The notes: generated by a model from the letters alone, not told the origin. DNA of 64,000 nt from Propionicimonas sp. (GCF_029975155.1 NZ_JARKPQ010000108.1:62001-126000), one strand, 5' to 3'; shown: positions 30,462 to 39,982, counted from the stretch's first letter. Numbers and translations are program-made.

Positions 30462-31612
30462 CCGCCCTTCGTGATGCTCGCTGGCGCTCGCTCCTCAGGG
30501 ACCGGTGGGGTGCGCACCCGGCCTGACCACTGTCGTCCCGGGCCTCGACCGGAGACCTCCCCATGCGGTCAGGCGGTGATCGCTGGTCGAGCTTGTCGAG
30601 ACGCGGCAGTGGGGTCTCGACAAGGCTCGACCAGCGATGAGTGGCACGGCCGCCTCGGCCCCTGACCTCCGGGTGTCCTCAGGTTGGTGCAGGGATCCCG
30701 GCGTCCGCCAGGATGACGTCGGAGGGCTATTCGCGTCCGTCGGTGGCCCTTCGTGACGCTCGCTGGCGCGCTCCTCAGGAACCGCTGGTGGGGTGCCCGT
30801 CCGACCCCACCACTGTCATCCCGGGCTCCGACCCGGGATCTCCCGATGTGCTCAGGCTGTGATCGGTCGCCGAGCTTGTCGAGACGCGGCAATGGGGTCT
30901 CGACAAGCTCGACCAGCGATGGGTGGCACGGCCGGCGCGACCTCTGGCCTCCGGGCGTCCTCAGGGCGGTGCAGGGATCCCGGCGTCCGCCGGGATGATG
31001 TCGGAGGCTTGTTCGCCTCCGTCCGCCCTTCGTGATGCTCGCTGGCGCTCGCTCCTCAGGGACCGCTCGGGTGCGCACCCGGCCCGACCACTGTCCTCCC
31101 GGGCCTCGACCCGGGATCTCCCCATGCGGTCAGGCTGTGCTCGATCAGCAATCGGTGGCACTGCCGGCTCGACCGGACTTCCGGGCGTCCTCAGGCCGGT
31201 GCAGGGATCCCGGCGTTCGCCGGGATGACGTAGGGGTGGAACCGCACGTCCGTCCGCGGGCCCTTCGTGATGCTCGCTGGCGCTCGCTCCTCAGGGACCA
31301 TTGGGGTGGGCGTCCGGGCCGACCACCGTCATCCCGGGCCCCGACCCAGGATCTCTCCATGTGCTCAGGTTGTGATCGGTCGTCGAGCTTGTCGAGACGC
31401 GGCAGTGGGGTCTCGACAGGCTCGACCAGCGATCGGTGCGAGGCCGCCTCGACTGGACCTCCGGGCGTCCTCAGTGCGGTGCAGGGATCCTGGCGTCCGC
31501 CGGGATGACGTTTGGGTGGGACCGCACGTGCGTCCGGGGTCAACGCGTGTTGGGGTGGGCGGCCGGACCTGCCAGGTCATCCCGGGTTCGATCTGGGATC
31601 TCCCGGCGTTGT
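30462..31612. repeat. Modular palindromic repeat array: about 4.3 imperfect copies of a 230-290-bp composite unit
   Basis: Copies begin near 30461, 30730, 31019, 31249 and a partial near 31530; modules: CCCTTCGTGA...CTCAGGGACC; TCATCCCGGGCTCGACCCGGGATC; TCGAGCTTGTCGAGAC...GTCTCGACAAGCTCGA; GCAGGGATCCCGGCGTCCGCCGGGATGA. Confidence 0.95.
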
Positions 31613-31651
31613 GTTCCGGTGGTGCTCGCCGCCGGGCTTTCAGCGATCGGC

Positions 31652-33283
31652 TTAGGTGAGGGCGGAGAGCGTGGCGGCGACGAGGCTGGGGGCATCGGGA
31701 CGGGTGGCTACGGCGGTGACCTGGAGGCCGGCGGCTCGGGCGGCTGCTGCGGCGGGGGCGCCGATCGCGACGACCTTTGGGCCGTCGGTGCCGCACGAGA
31801 GCACGGCGCTCCGGGCGACGGAGCCGGCGGTCACCACGAAGGCGTCGAAACTGCCGGCTCGCCAGGCAGTGACGACCTCGGCGGGGAGGTTGGTGGGCAC
31901 CGTCCGGTAGACCGGTACTTGGCGCACCTCCCAGCCTTTCGCGATCAGGCCGCGGGTCGGCTCGGCAGATACCTTCTCGGCTCCGGGAAGCAGCACCCGG
32001 CCTGGTCCGTGCGGGAACACCTCAGCCAGCGCGGTGCCTCCGCCGGGGTCCGCGACCAGGTCCATACGGATCCCCACCCGCGCCAGCGCCGCGGCGGTCG
32101 TCGGGCCGACGGACGCCACTTTCGCAGCGCCCAGTCGGCCGGACAGGCCGAAGCCGCCGTCCTCCAGCGAGGCAACCGTCTGGGCCGACGTGACCACCAC
32201 CCAGTCCCAGGCCTCGGCGAGGGCCGTCGTCAGGCCGTCCGTCGGCAAGGTCTCGAAGCTGGTGAAACTCGCCTGGACGACCTCGGCACCGGCAGCGGTC
32301 AGGGCCTCCGCCGTACCCGCGGGGGAGCGCTCGGGCAACAGGATCCGGCGGCCGGCGAGGGGTTTCGGCTTGGTGGCTCCGAGATCGACGAGGCCGGCGG
32401 CCCCCGCTGACAGCAGCCGTTCCGCCACCCGGGTGCCGAGCGCCACCGCCTCGGCGTCCGTCGCGGTTGCCTCGCCCTGTTCGACGAGGCGCGCGGAGCC
32501 GTCCACCGACACCACGGCCGCCCGCAGTGACAGTCCGGCAGCACCGACCACGCAGAACGCGCCCACCGGCGCGGCGCAACCCGCCTCCAACCGCTCCAGG
32601 ACCGCCCGCTCGGCCACTGCCGCGAGCCGGGTCGGCAGGTGGTCCAGTTGGGCGAGGGCATCACGCACCTCTGCCGGGGCGTCCGCGCGGCACTCCACGG
32701 CGAGCGCGCCCTGGGCGGGCGCCGGCAGGAACTCGAGCGGATCGAGCCGTTCGGTGATCCGGTCGTCGAGGCCGAGCCGGCGCAGGCCCGCGGACGCGAG
32801 CACCACCGCGGCCAGGTCCTCGGTGGTCCGGCGCAGGCGGGTCTCCACGTTGCCGCGGATCGCCACCACCTCGAGGTCTGGGCGGCGGGCGAGCAGTTGG
32901 GCGGCCCGGCGCGGCGAGCCCGTGCCCACCCGGGCGCCCTCCGGAAGCTCGGCGAGCCGCAGTCCGTCCTGGGCGCACAGCGCGTCCGCGGGATCCTCGC
33001 GCGGCGGGACGGCAGCCAGCAGCAGGCCCGCCGCAGGCGCCGTGGGCAGGTCCTTGAACGAGTGGACGGCGAGGTCGGCCTCCCCGGAGAGCACCGCGGC
33101 CCGGACCGCGCCGACGAACACCCCGGCACCGCCCATGCTCGCCAGCGGCGCCGAACTCACGTCGCCGTGGGTGGTGATCCTGACCAGCTCCACCTCGTGG
33201 CCGAGCGCCCTCAGCGCGTCAGCCACCGTGCCCGACTGCGTCCAGGCCAGTGCAGAGCCTCTGGTCGCCAGCCGCAGCCTCAC
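31652..33283 (-). CDS. HemC-HemD fusion: hydroxymethylbilane synthase + uroporphyrinogen-III synthase
   Basis: N-terminal MRLRLATRGSALAWTQ...LEAGCAAPVGA (dipyrromethane Cys); C-terminal GRRILLPERSPAGTAEALTAAGAEVVQ...VASVGPTTAAAL in one ORF. Confidence 0.93.
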   Translation of the reverse strand: MRLRLATRGSALAWTQSGTVADALRALGHEVELVRITTHGDVSSAPLASMGGAGVFVGAVRAAVLSGEADLAVHSFKDLPTAPAAGLLLAAVPPREDPADALCAQDGLRLAELPEGARVGTGSPRRAAQLLARRPDLEVVAIRGNVETRLRRTTEDLAAVVLASAGLRRLGLDDRITERLDPLEFLPAPAQGALAVECRADAPAEVRDALAQLDHLPTRLAAVAERAVLERLEAGCAAPVGAFCVVGAAGLSLRAAVVSVDGSARLVEQGEATATDAEAVALGTRVAERLLSAGAAGLVDLGATKPKPLAGRRILLPERSPAGTAEALTAAGAEVVQASFTSFETLPTDGLTTALAEAWDWVVVTSAQTVASLEDGGFGLSGRLGAAKVASVGPTTAAALARVGIRMDLVADPGGGTALAEVFPHGPGRVLLPGAEKVSAEPTRGLIAKGWEVRQVPVYRTVPTNLPAEVVTAWRAGSFDAFVVTAGSVARSAVLSCGTDGPKVVAIGAPAAAAARAAGLQVTAVATRPDAPSLVAATLSALT

Positions 33284-34347
33284 CGCAGCGGCTCCTGCGC
33301 GGTCGCCGCTGCGACCGGGGCGTCACGATGCGGGTTCGCGCAGCAGCCGCCGTAGCAGAACTGACCCGGCACCGGCTCCGGCGATCCCGTCCGCAGTTCG
33401 GCGGCGATCCGGTCGGCCAGGGCGCCGACGAAGGCGGGATCGGTGCCGACCGTCGGCGTGCGCACCAGCCGGACGCCGAGTTCCCCGGCCGTCTCCTGCG
33501 CCTGGGTGTCGAGGTCCCAGATCACCTCCATGTGGTCGGAGATGAACCCGATCGGCACCAGTACCACGTCGGTCGTCCCGGCGGCGGCGAACTCGCGCAG
33601 CGCGTCGTTGACGTCCGGTTCCAGCCACGGCACGTGCGGCGGGCCGCTGCGGGACTGGAAGACCAGGTCCCACGGCTTGGCGATCCCGGTCGCCGCCGCG
33701 ATCCCTTCCGCGACCCTGGCCGCGACCCAGCGGTGCTGGGTGAGGTAGCCGTCACCGTCCGGGCCGGCATTCCGGGCCGCGACCGTCGGGATCGAGTGCG
33801 TGGTGAACACCAGCCGGGTGCTCGCCGCCGCGAGATCGAGGTCCGTGGGCAGGCAGTCGAGCAGCAGCTTCGTGATCGTGCTGGCGAAAGCGGGCAGGTC
33901 GTAGAACGGCGGCAGCTTGCGGACGTCCACGTCGATCTCTCCGCCGGCCAGCGCGAGCCCCAGGTCCTCGCGGTACTGCCGGCAGCTCGAGTAGCCCGCA
34001 TAGGCCGCGGTGGCGACGGCCAGCAGCCTGCGGTGGCCCCGGCCCGCCAGATCGGCCAGCACGTCGGGCACGAACGGCGGCGAGTTGCGGTTGGCCAGTA
34101 CGGCGTCGAGTTGCACGCCGGCATCGACCAGCGCTCCCTGCAGCGCGGTGAGCAGCGCGCGGTTCTGGGCGTTGATCGGGCTCACGCCGCCGAGGGTGAA
34201 GTAGTGCTGGCCGACCTCACGCAGCCGCTCCCGCGGGATCCCCCTGCCGGCGGTGACCCGTTCGAGGAAGGGCACCACCTCGCCCTCGCACTCAGGCCCG
34301 CCGAAGCCCATCAGCACGAGGGCGTCGTACTTCAAAGTAGTACTCAC
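33280..34347 (-). CDS. cpfC: Coproporphyrin III ferrochelatase
   Basis: GTG start; YDALVLMGFGGPECEGEVVPFLERV, VFTTHSIPTVAA, DVVLVPIGFISDHMEVIWDLD; heme operon context. Confidence 0.93.
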   Translation of the reverse strand: MSTTLKYDALVLMGFGGPECEGEVVPFLERVTAGRGIPRERLREVGQHYFTLGGVSPINAQNRALLTALQGALVDAGVQLDAVLANRNSPPFVPDVLADLAGRGHRRLLAVATAAYAGYSSCRQYREDLGLALAGGEIDVDVRKLPPFYDLPAFASTITKLLLDCLPTDLDLAAASTRLVFTTHSIPTVAARNAGPDGDGYLTQHRWVAARVAEGIAAATGIAKPWDLVFQSRSGPPHVPWLEPDVNDALREFAAAGTTDVVLVPIGFISDHMEVIWDLDTQAQETAGELGVRLVRTPTVGTDPAFVGALADRIAAELRTGSPEPVPGQFCYGGCCANPHRDAPVAAATAQEPLR

Positions 34348-35015
34348 CGAAGGACTCGCGGCAGGTCGGACGGGTCGATCCGGTGCCCGGTGAAGAAGGG
34401 CACCTCCAGCCGCACGTGCCGCCGCGCGCCGGAGGAGCGCAGGTGCCGCATCAGGTCCGTGAGGTCGACGAGCTCGTCCGCCTCGAGGGCGAGCAGCCAC
34501 TCGTAGTCGCCCAGCGCGAACGCCGCGACGGTGTTGCTGAGCACCTGGGGGAACTCGCGACCCAGCCGGCCGTGCTCGGCGAGCAGCGCGCGCCGCTCGT
34601 CCTCGGGCAGCAGGTACCACTCGTACGAGCGGACGAACGGGTACACGGTCAGCCAGCGCCTGGCTTCCGCGCCGAGCAGGAAGGCGGGAGCGTGGTCGCG
34701 GCTGAACTCGGCCTGCCGGTGCACGCCGAAGGCCGACCAGACCAGATCGACGGCGCTGCCGAACGCCTCCCGCTGGAACAGCCGCTGCGCCTCCTGCAGG
34801 TCGGACGCGGAGCGCCCGTGCAGCCACACCAGGACGTCCGCGTCGGCGGGCATGCCGTGCACGTCGTACAGGCCGCGCGTGGTGACCCCGGTCCCGGTCA
34901 GCTCGGCGATCAGCTCCCGGGTGGCCTGGGCGACCTCGTCGGGCGCGGGGGTGCGCCGGGCGAACACGGCGTAGCTGGTGTAGTGGATCTCTTCCTGCGG
35001 CGAGTTCGTGCTCAT
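34344..35015 (-). CDS. chdC: Coproheme decarboxylase (chlorite-dismutase-like HemQ)
   Basis: FVRSYEWYLLPEDERRALLAEHGRLGREFPQVLSNTVAAFALGDYEWLLALEADELVDLTDLMRHLR. Confidence 0.93.
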   Translation of the reverse strand: MSTNSPQEEIHYTSYAVFARRTPAPDEVAQATRELIAELTGTGVTTRGLYDVHGMPADADVLVWLHGRSASDLQEAQRLFQREAFGSAVDLVWSAFGVHRQAEFSRDHAPAFLLGAEARRWLTVYPFVRSYEWYLLPEDERRALLAEHGRLGREFPQVLSNTVAAFALGDYEWLLALEADELVDLTDLMRHLRSSGARRHVRLEVPFFTGHRIDPSDLPRVLR

Positions 35016-35040
35016 GCGGGGTGCTTCTCATGCGGGGTAC

Positions 35041-36459
35041 TCATGAGGTGACCCTAACCTGACCGGTGGCATGAGCGTCCAGTGCGAGGCCGGCCTGGCG
35101 GCGGCCGTCCGTCACGCAGTCGGGTACACCCACCCCGCGCAGCGCCGAACCGGCGATCCGCCAGGCCGGCAGGTGGGCGAGTCCGGCCTCGGCGGCCGCC
35201 ACCCTGGCCACGTGCCCGACGGTGTACTTCGGCATCACGGCCGACCAGCGGGCGACCCGGCTTGTGAGCGGAGCTTCCCGCGCGTCGAGGACGGCGCCCA
35301 CGTGCGCGATCACCCGCTCCCGCAACTCGTCGTCCGGGGCGTGGGCGATTGCACCGAGGCGTTCGGGCACGAACGCCCGGATCAGCACCACGTCGTCCGG
35401 TGCCCGCCCCGCCCACTTCGCGGAACTCACGGTGACGCCGCTGATCGGTGCGGGGTCCGCCTCCAGCCAGCCGTGGGAGTCGACCGGTGTGGCGAAGGCC
35501 GCGGACGGGTAGGCAAGCGTCACCACGGTGGAGGTGGCCAGTGGCACCCCGGCGAGCGCTTCCGCTGCCCGCGGTGCCGGCCCCGCCAGCAGCGCCGCCG
35601 AACTGGCCACCCCGCCGGCCAGGACCACCGCGTCCACCGACTCCACGGTGCCGTCGCCGAGCACGGCCTGCGTGCTCCCGTCCGGTTGCGGCCGGAGGTC
35701 GGTCACCGAGGTCCGCAGCCGAAGCTCGGCGCCGGCCTCGGCCAGGCGCCCGGCGACGGCGTCCACCAGGCTGCCGAGGCCGCCGCGCAGCGTGCGGAAC
35801 GGCGAACCGGGACCACGGCCGGCCGCGCGGGACTTCCGTCCCTGCGCGAGGGCAGCCAGCATCAGGCTGCGGTGCGTGCGCTCGTCCGTCCGCAGGGACG
35901 GCAGCACGGCGTCCAGGCTGAGTTCGTCCACGCTGGCTCCGTAGATGCCGCCCATCATCGGGTCGGCGAACCGCCGGACGATGCCGCTGCCCAGCCGCGC
36001 GCGCAGGAACGACCCGATCGCGACGTCCTCCCCGTCCCGCAGCTGCCGGGGCAGCACGAGGTCGAGGCCGGCGCGCAGCTTGTCCAGCGGCGAGAGGATC
36101 CCGGTGGTCACGAACGGGCCCAGCCGGGTGGGCAGCACCATGCCCATCCCCGAAGGCAGCGGACGGAGCCGTCCGCGCGAGCGCAGGAACACGATCCGCG
36201 ACCCCGAGGTGCCGATCACGTCGTCGGCCAGGCCGACCTCTTCGGCGAGCTGAAGGGCTGCCGGCCGGTAGCTGACGAAAGAGTCGGGGCCGTGCTCGAT
36301 CAGCAGGTCGTCGGCGACCTCGGTGTGCAGCTTGCCGCCCAGCCGGTCGGACGCCTCGACGAGCAGCACCTCCGCCGGATTCCGGCCGTCCGCGCCACGC
36401 ACGGCCTCCCAGGCCGCGGCCAGCCCGGTGATCCCGCCGCCGACGACCAGCAGCCTCAC
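35041..36459 (-). CDS. cgoX: Coproporphyrinogen III oxidase (HemY/CgoX-type)
   Basis: FAD motif VRLLVVGGGITGLAAAWEA; GTG start overlapping radical SAM stop; operon context. Confidence 0.9.
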   Translation of the reverse strand: MRLLVVGGGITGLAAAWEAVRGADGRNPAEVLLVEASDRLGGKLHTEVADDLLIEHGPDSFVSYRPAALQLAEEVGLADDVIGTSGSRIVFLRSRGRLRPLPSGMGMVLPTRLGPFVTTGILSPLDKLRAGLDLVLPRQLRDGEDVAIGSFLRARLGSGIVRRFADPMMGGIYGASVDELSLDAVLPSLRTDERTHRSLMLAALAQGRKSRAAGRGPGSPFRTLRGGLGSLVDAVAGRLAEAGAELRLRTSVTDLRPQPDGSTQAVLGDGTVESVDAVVLAGGVASSAALLAGPAPRAAEALAGVPLATSTVVTLAYPSAAFATPVDSHGWLEADPAPISGVTVSSAKWAGRAPDDVVLIRAFVPERLGAIAHAPDDELRERVIAHVGAVLDAREAPLTSRVARWSAVMPKYTVGHVARVAAAEAGLAHLPAWRIAGSALRGVGVPDCVTDGRRQAGLALDAHATGQVRVTS

Positions 36460-37592
36460 TTGACAGGCTTGGGCACGTAGGGGCACAGCGGGTCGGACTC
36501 CAGCGGGTCGCCGGTCCACGCGTAGGCCCGTGCCCGCGAGCCGCCGCACCAGTCGTGGAACTCGCAGACCCCGCAGCGTCCCTTGAACTGGTCGGGATCG
36601 CGGAGCGAGCGCATCAGCGGCTCGTCGCGGTACAGCTCGACGAGCGAGCGGTCCTTGACGTTGCCGACGCTCACCGGCAGGAAGCCGGACGGGGTGACCT
36701 CGCCCAGGTTGGAGACGAACACGATCCCGTTGCCGTCACGGATGCCGAACGCCCGCGACATCGGGTGCGCCTCGACCTCCTCCTTGGTCTTGCCCGACCG
36801 CAGCAGCGGCTGGGCCATCAGCCGGCGGAAGTGCATGGCCTCGGTGGTCTTGACCCGGAACGGCGCCTCCCGGTTGGTCTTCGCCGCCCAGAGCAGCCAC
36901 TTCTCCGCGTCGCCGGGGGTGAGCTCCGACAGCTGCGTGCCGCGGCCGATCGAGATCAGGAAGAACAGGCTCCACTGCATCAGCGTGTGCTGGCTGAGCA
37001 GCTCGTAGGTCGCCGGCAGGTCGGCCGCCGTCTGCGCGGTGACCAGGGTGTTCACCTGCACGGGCACCTCGGCCTCCGCCGCGATGTCGAGCGCCTCGAG
37101 GGTGGCGTCGAAGGTGCCCGGCACCATCCGCACACCGTCGTGGAAGGCCGCGGTCGAGCCGTCCAGCGACAGCGAGATCGCCTGGATGCCCGCCTCCTTC
37201 ATCCAGTAGATCCGCTCGCGGGTGAGCAGCGGTGTGACCGCGGGGGCCAGCGAGACGCCGATGCCGCGCTCGGTGGCGGCCGCCACCAGCTGGGGCAGGT
37301 CGCCGCGACGCAGCGGGTCGCCGCCGGTCATCACCACGTGCGGCAGCGACTCGCCCGGGCCGGCGAAGCCGAGGATGTCGTCCAGCAGCCCGATCGCCTG
37401 CGCCGTGGACAGCTCGCCCGGCATCGGATCGGGCATCGCCGTGGCGCGGCAGTGCCGGCAGGCCAGCCCGCAGGCGTTGGTGAGCTCCCAGTAGATGATC
37501 ATCGGCGCCCGGTTGTAGGCCCAGCCCTCCGGCTTCACCGAACCGATGCCGTGCGCGTGCGCGGGCCGGGTCGTCGCGGTGGGATGGGCCAT
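36456..37592 (-). CDS. Radical SAM/SPASM protein (AhbD/NirJ-like heme-associated)
   Basis: CGLACRHCRA CX3CX2C motif; C-terminal CGVCEFHDWCGGSRARAYAWTGDPLESDPLC. Confidence 0.9.
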   Translation of the reverse strand: MAHPTATTRPAHAHGIGSVKPEGWAYNRAPMIIYWELTNACGLACRHCRATAMPDPMPGELSTAQAIGLLDDILGFAGPGESLPHVVMTGGDPLRRGDLPQLVAAATERGIGVSLAPAVTPLLTRERIYWMKEAGIQAISLSLDGSTAAFHDGVRMVPGTFDATLEALDIAAEAEVPVQVNTLVTAQTAADLPATYELLSQHTLMQWSLFFLISIGRGTQLSELTPGDAEKWLLWAAKTNREAPFRVKTTEAMHFRRLMAQPLLRSGKTKEEVEAHPMSRAFGIRDGNGIVFVSNLGEVTPSGFLPVSVGNVKDRSLVELYRDEPLMRSLRDPDQFKGRCGVCEFHDWCGGSRARAYAWTGDPLESDPLCPYVPKPVK

Positions 37593-37593
37593 A

Positions 37594-38640
37594 TCAGGAC
37601 TCCTGCTCGGGTGGGATGGAGTGGACGAGGTCGACGAGCCTGGTGAGCACGTCGGGATCGGTGTCCGGCGGTACGCCGTGGCCGAGGTTGAACACGTGGC
37701 CGGGAGCAGCGGCGCCCCGCCGGACGACGTCGCGGGCCGCGGCCTCCAGCGTTGCCCAGTCGGCCGCCAGTACCGCGGGGTCGAGGTTGCCCTGCAGCGG
37801 CACCCGGCCGCCGAGCAGCGCGGACGCCTCGTCCAGGCCGATGTCGGAGGCGACGCCGACCACGTCCGCCCCGGCGGCCAGCAGATCGGGCAACAGGTCG
37901 CGGGTGGCGGTGCCGAAGTGCACCCGTGGCACGTCGAGGTCGGCGACGGCCGTGAACACCGCGGTGGAGTGCGGCTGGACGGACGCGCGGTACTCGGCGG
38001 GGGAGAGTCGTCCGACCCAGGAGTCGAACAACTGGACGGCGACCGCCCCGGCCTCGACCTGCGCCCGCAGGAACGTGGACGTGAGTCTGCCCACCCAGGC
38101 CAGCAGCCGGTGCCAGGTCGGCGGGTCGGTCGCCAGCAGCGCCCGGGTGGCCGGCAGCTCGCGGTCGGGCCGGCCCTCGACGAGGTAGGACGCCAGCGTG
38201 AACGGCGCGCCGGCGAAACCGATCAGGGGCACGCCACCGAGCTGGGCGACCGACGCCGCGACCCCGTCCCGCACCGGGGCGAGGGCTACCGGGTCGAGTT
38301 CCGGCAGGGCGGCCACGTCCGCGGCGGTCCGTACCGGCGCATCGAGCACCGGACCGATCCCGGGCACGATCTCGACCGCCACCCCGGCCAGCCGGAGCGG
38401 CACCACGATGTCGGAGAAGAAGATGGCGGCGTCCACGTCGTGGCGACGGACCGGCTGGCAGGTGATCTCCGCGGCGAGTTCCGGGTTCAGGCAGGCGTCG
38501 AGCATCGCGGTGCCCTCGCGGACCGCGCGGTATTCCGGCAGCGACCGGCCGGCCTGGCGCATGAACCACACCGGGCGCCGCGAGGTGGGCTGCCCGCGAT
38601 AGGCGGCCAGCAGCGGTGCCGCGGTGATGGTCGCGGTCAC
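37594..38640 (-). CDS. hemE: Uroporphyrinogen decarboxylase
   Basis: RRPVWFMRQAGRSLPEYRAVR; VPLIGFAGAPFTLASYLVEG; VQLFDSWVGRLSPAEY. Confidence 0.97.
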   Translation of the reverse strand: MTATITAAPLLAAYRGQPTSRRPVWFMRQAGRSLPEYRAVREGTAMLDACLNPELAAEITCQPVRRHDVDAAIFFSDIVVPLRLAGVAVEIVPGIGPVLDAPVRTAADVAALPELDPVALAPVRDGVAASVAQLGGVPLIGFAGAPFTLASYLVEGRPDRELPATRALLATDPPTWHRLLAWVGRLTSTFLRAQVEAGAVAVQLFDSWVGRLSPAEYRASVQPHSTAVFTAVADLDVPRVHFGTATRDLLPDLLAAGADVVGVASDIGLDEASALLGGRVPLQGNLDPAVLAADWATLEAAARDVVRRGAAAPGHVFNLGHGVPPDTDPDVLTRLVDLVHSIPPEQES

Positions 38641-39890
38641 GCGTCAGCCTCGACCTCGATGCCGAACAGCGTCTGCAGGGCGTGCGAGTAGTCGGCCAGC
38701 TCGCCGGAGCGGGCGAGCTCCGCCGCCCGGAGCGACGGGGTGTGCAGCAACGCGTTGGACACCCGGCGCAGCGACCGGGCGACCGCCGCGGCCGTCTCGG
38801 GGTCGTAGCGGCGCGCGGCCGCCTCGATCTCGCGCTCGATGAACTGGCTGACGTGGGCGCGCATGGCGGTGACGGCCGGGGTGGCCGCCCGGCCCTGCTC
38901 GAGGTGCAGGTAGGTGTCCACGCCGCGGGCGACCAGGTCGCGCGCGGCCAGCACGGACGCGGTCTGCTCGGTCGGCGCGTGGGCGCCGACCTCCTCCAGA
39001 TCGATCAGGTCGATGTTGAGCAGCCCGGCGGCGTCGGGGGCGACGTCCCCGGCGAGGGAGAGGTCGAGGACGGGCAGCAGCGCCGTCGCCGACGCCCGTG
39101 CCGCCGCCAGCTGTGCGGCGGACACCAGCGGGCCCTGGGAACTCTCGCCGCCGCTGCAGGTGACCAGCAGGTCGGCGGCGGCGATCGCGTCCGCGAGGCC
39201 GTCCATCGGCACGGGCTGGACGGGGTGCGTCGCGGCGAACTGCCGGGCGCGGTCGCTGGGGGAGTACACCCACAGGTCGGTGCAGCCGAGGCGGGACAGG
39301 GCCGCGGTGACCACTCGCGCGTAGCTGCCGGTGCCGACGACGACCGTGCGGCGTCCCGCCAGCGGGAAGTGTCGCTGCTCGACCAACTGCAGCCCGACCT
39401 GGGCGATGGACCGCCCGGCCGCGCCGAGGTCCGTCCCAGTGCTGACGGCTTTCGCCGTGGCGAGCGCGGCGTGGAACAGCCGGTGCAGCGACGCGGTGGC
39501 GCGCTCACCGGACGTGGCCAGTGCCTCGCGCACCTGGCCGATGATCTCCGCCTCGCCGACCACCATCGAGTCCAGGCCGCTGGCGACCTCGAGCAGGTGC
39601 TGCACGGCCGCCTGGCCCGCGTAGACCTCGAACTGGTCGACCAGCCCGCGCTGGGCCGGGGGCAGGGCGGTGCGGACGGCGTCCAGCGCCGCCTCGAGAC
39701 CGGTGTGGAACGTGGGGGACTCGAAGTAGACCTCGAACCGGTTGCACGTGCTGAGCAGTACCTGGCCGGCCAGGCCCGCGGTGTCGAGCGCTTCGCGGAT
39801 CGGCGCGGCCGCCTGGCTCAGGTGCGCCAGCTCGTCCAGCGGGACGAGGTGATGGCTGAGGCCGACGGCGCTAATGGGCACGCCCAGCAT
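38637..39890 (-). CDS. hemA: Glutamyl-tRNA reductase
   Basis: AVGLSHHLVPLDELAHLS; VLLSTCNRFEVYF; GLDSMVVGEAEIIGQVREAL. Confidence 0.97.
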   Translation of the reverse strand: MLGVPISAVGLSHHLVPLDELAHLSQAAAPIREALDTAGLAGQVLLSTCNRFEVYFESPTFHTGLEAALDAVRTALPPAQRGLVDQFEVYAGQAAVQHLLEVASGLDSMVVGEAEIIGQVREALATSGERATASLHRLFHAALATAKAVSTGTDLGAAGRSIAQVGLQLVEQRHFPLAGRRTVVVGTGSYARVVTAALSRLGCTDLWVYSPSDRARQFAATHPVQPVPMDGLADAIAAADLLVTCSGGESSQGPLVSAAQLAAARASATALLPVLDLSLAGDVAPDAAGLLNIDLIDLEEVGAHAPTEQTASVLAARDLVARGVDTYLHLEQGRAATPAVTAMRAHVSQFIEREIEAAARRYDPETAAAVARSLRRVSNALLHTPSLRAAELARSGELADYSHALQTLFGIEVEADA

Positions 39891-39982
39891 GGTAACCCGT
39901 TCCCCGCACCGTTCCGACCCGGTGGCCGCCCCGTCCCACCCCTCCCGTGCGTGCCACCCGTCCCTGATGGCTGCCGAAACCT

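Noticed and set aside
30461-31612. CRISPR array
   Set aside because: Units are 230-290 bp, diverged, and contain internal palindromes; no short identical repeats with unique spacers and no cas genes
30471-31659. Set of small ORFs on both strands with similar peptides
   Set aside because: Peptides are translations of the repeat modules; no SD or domain support
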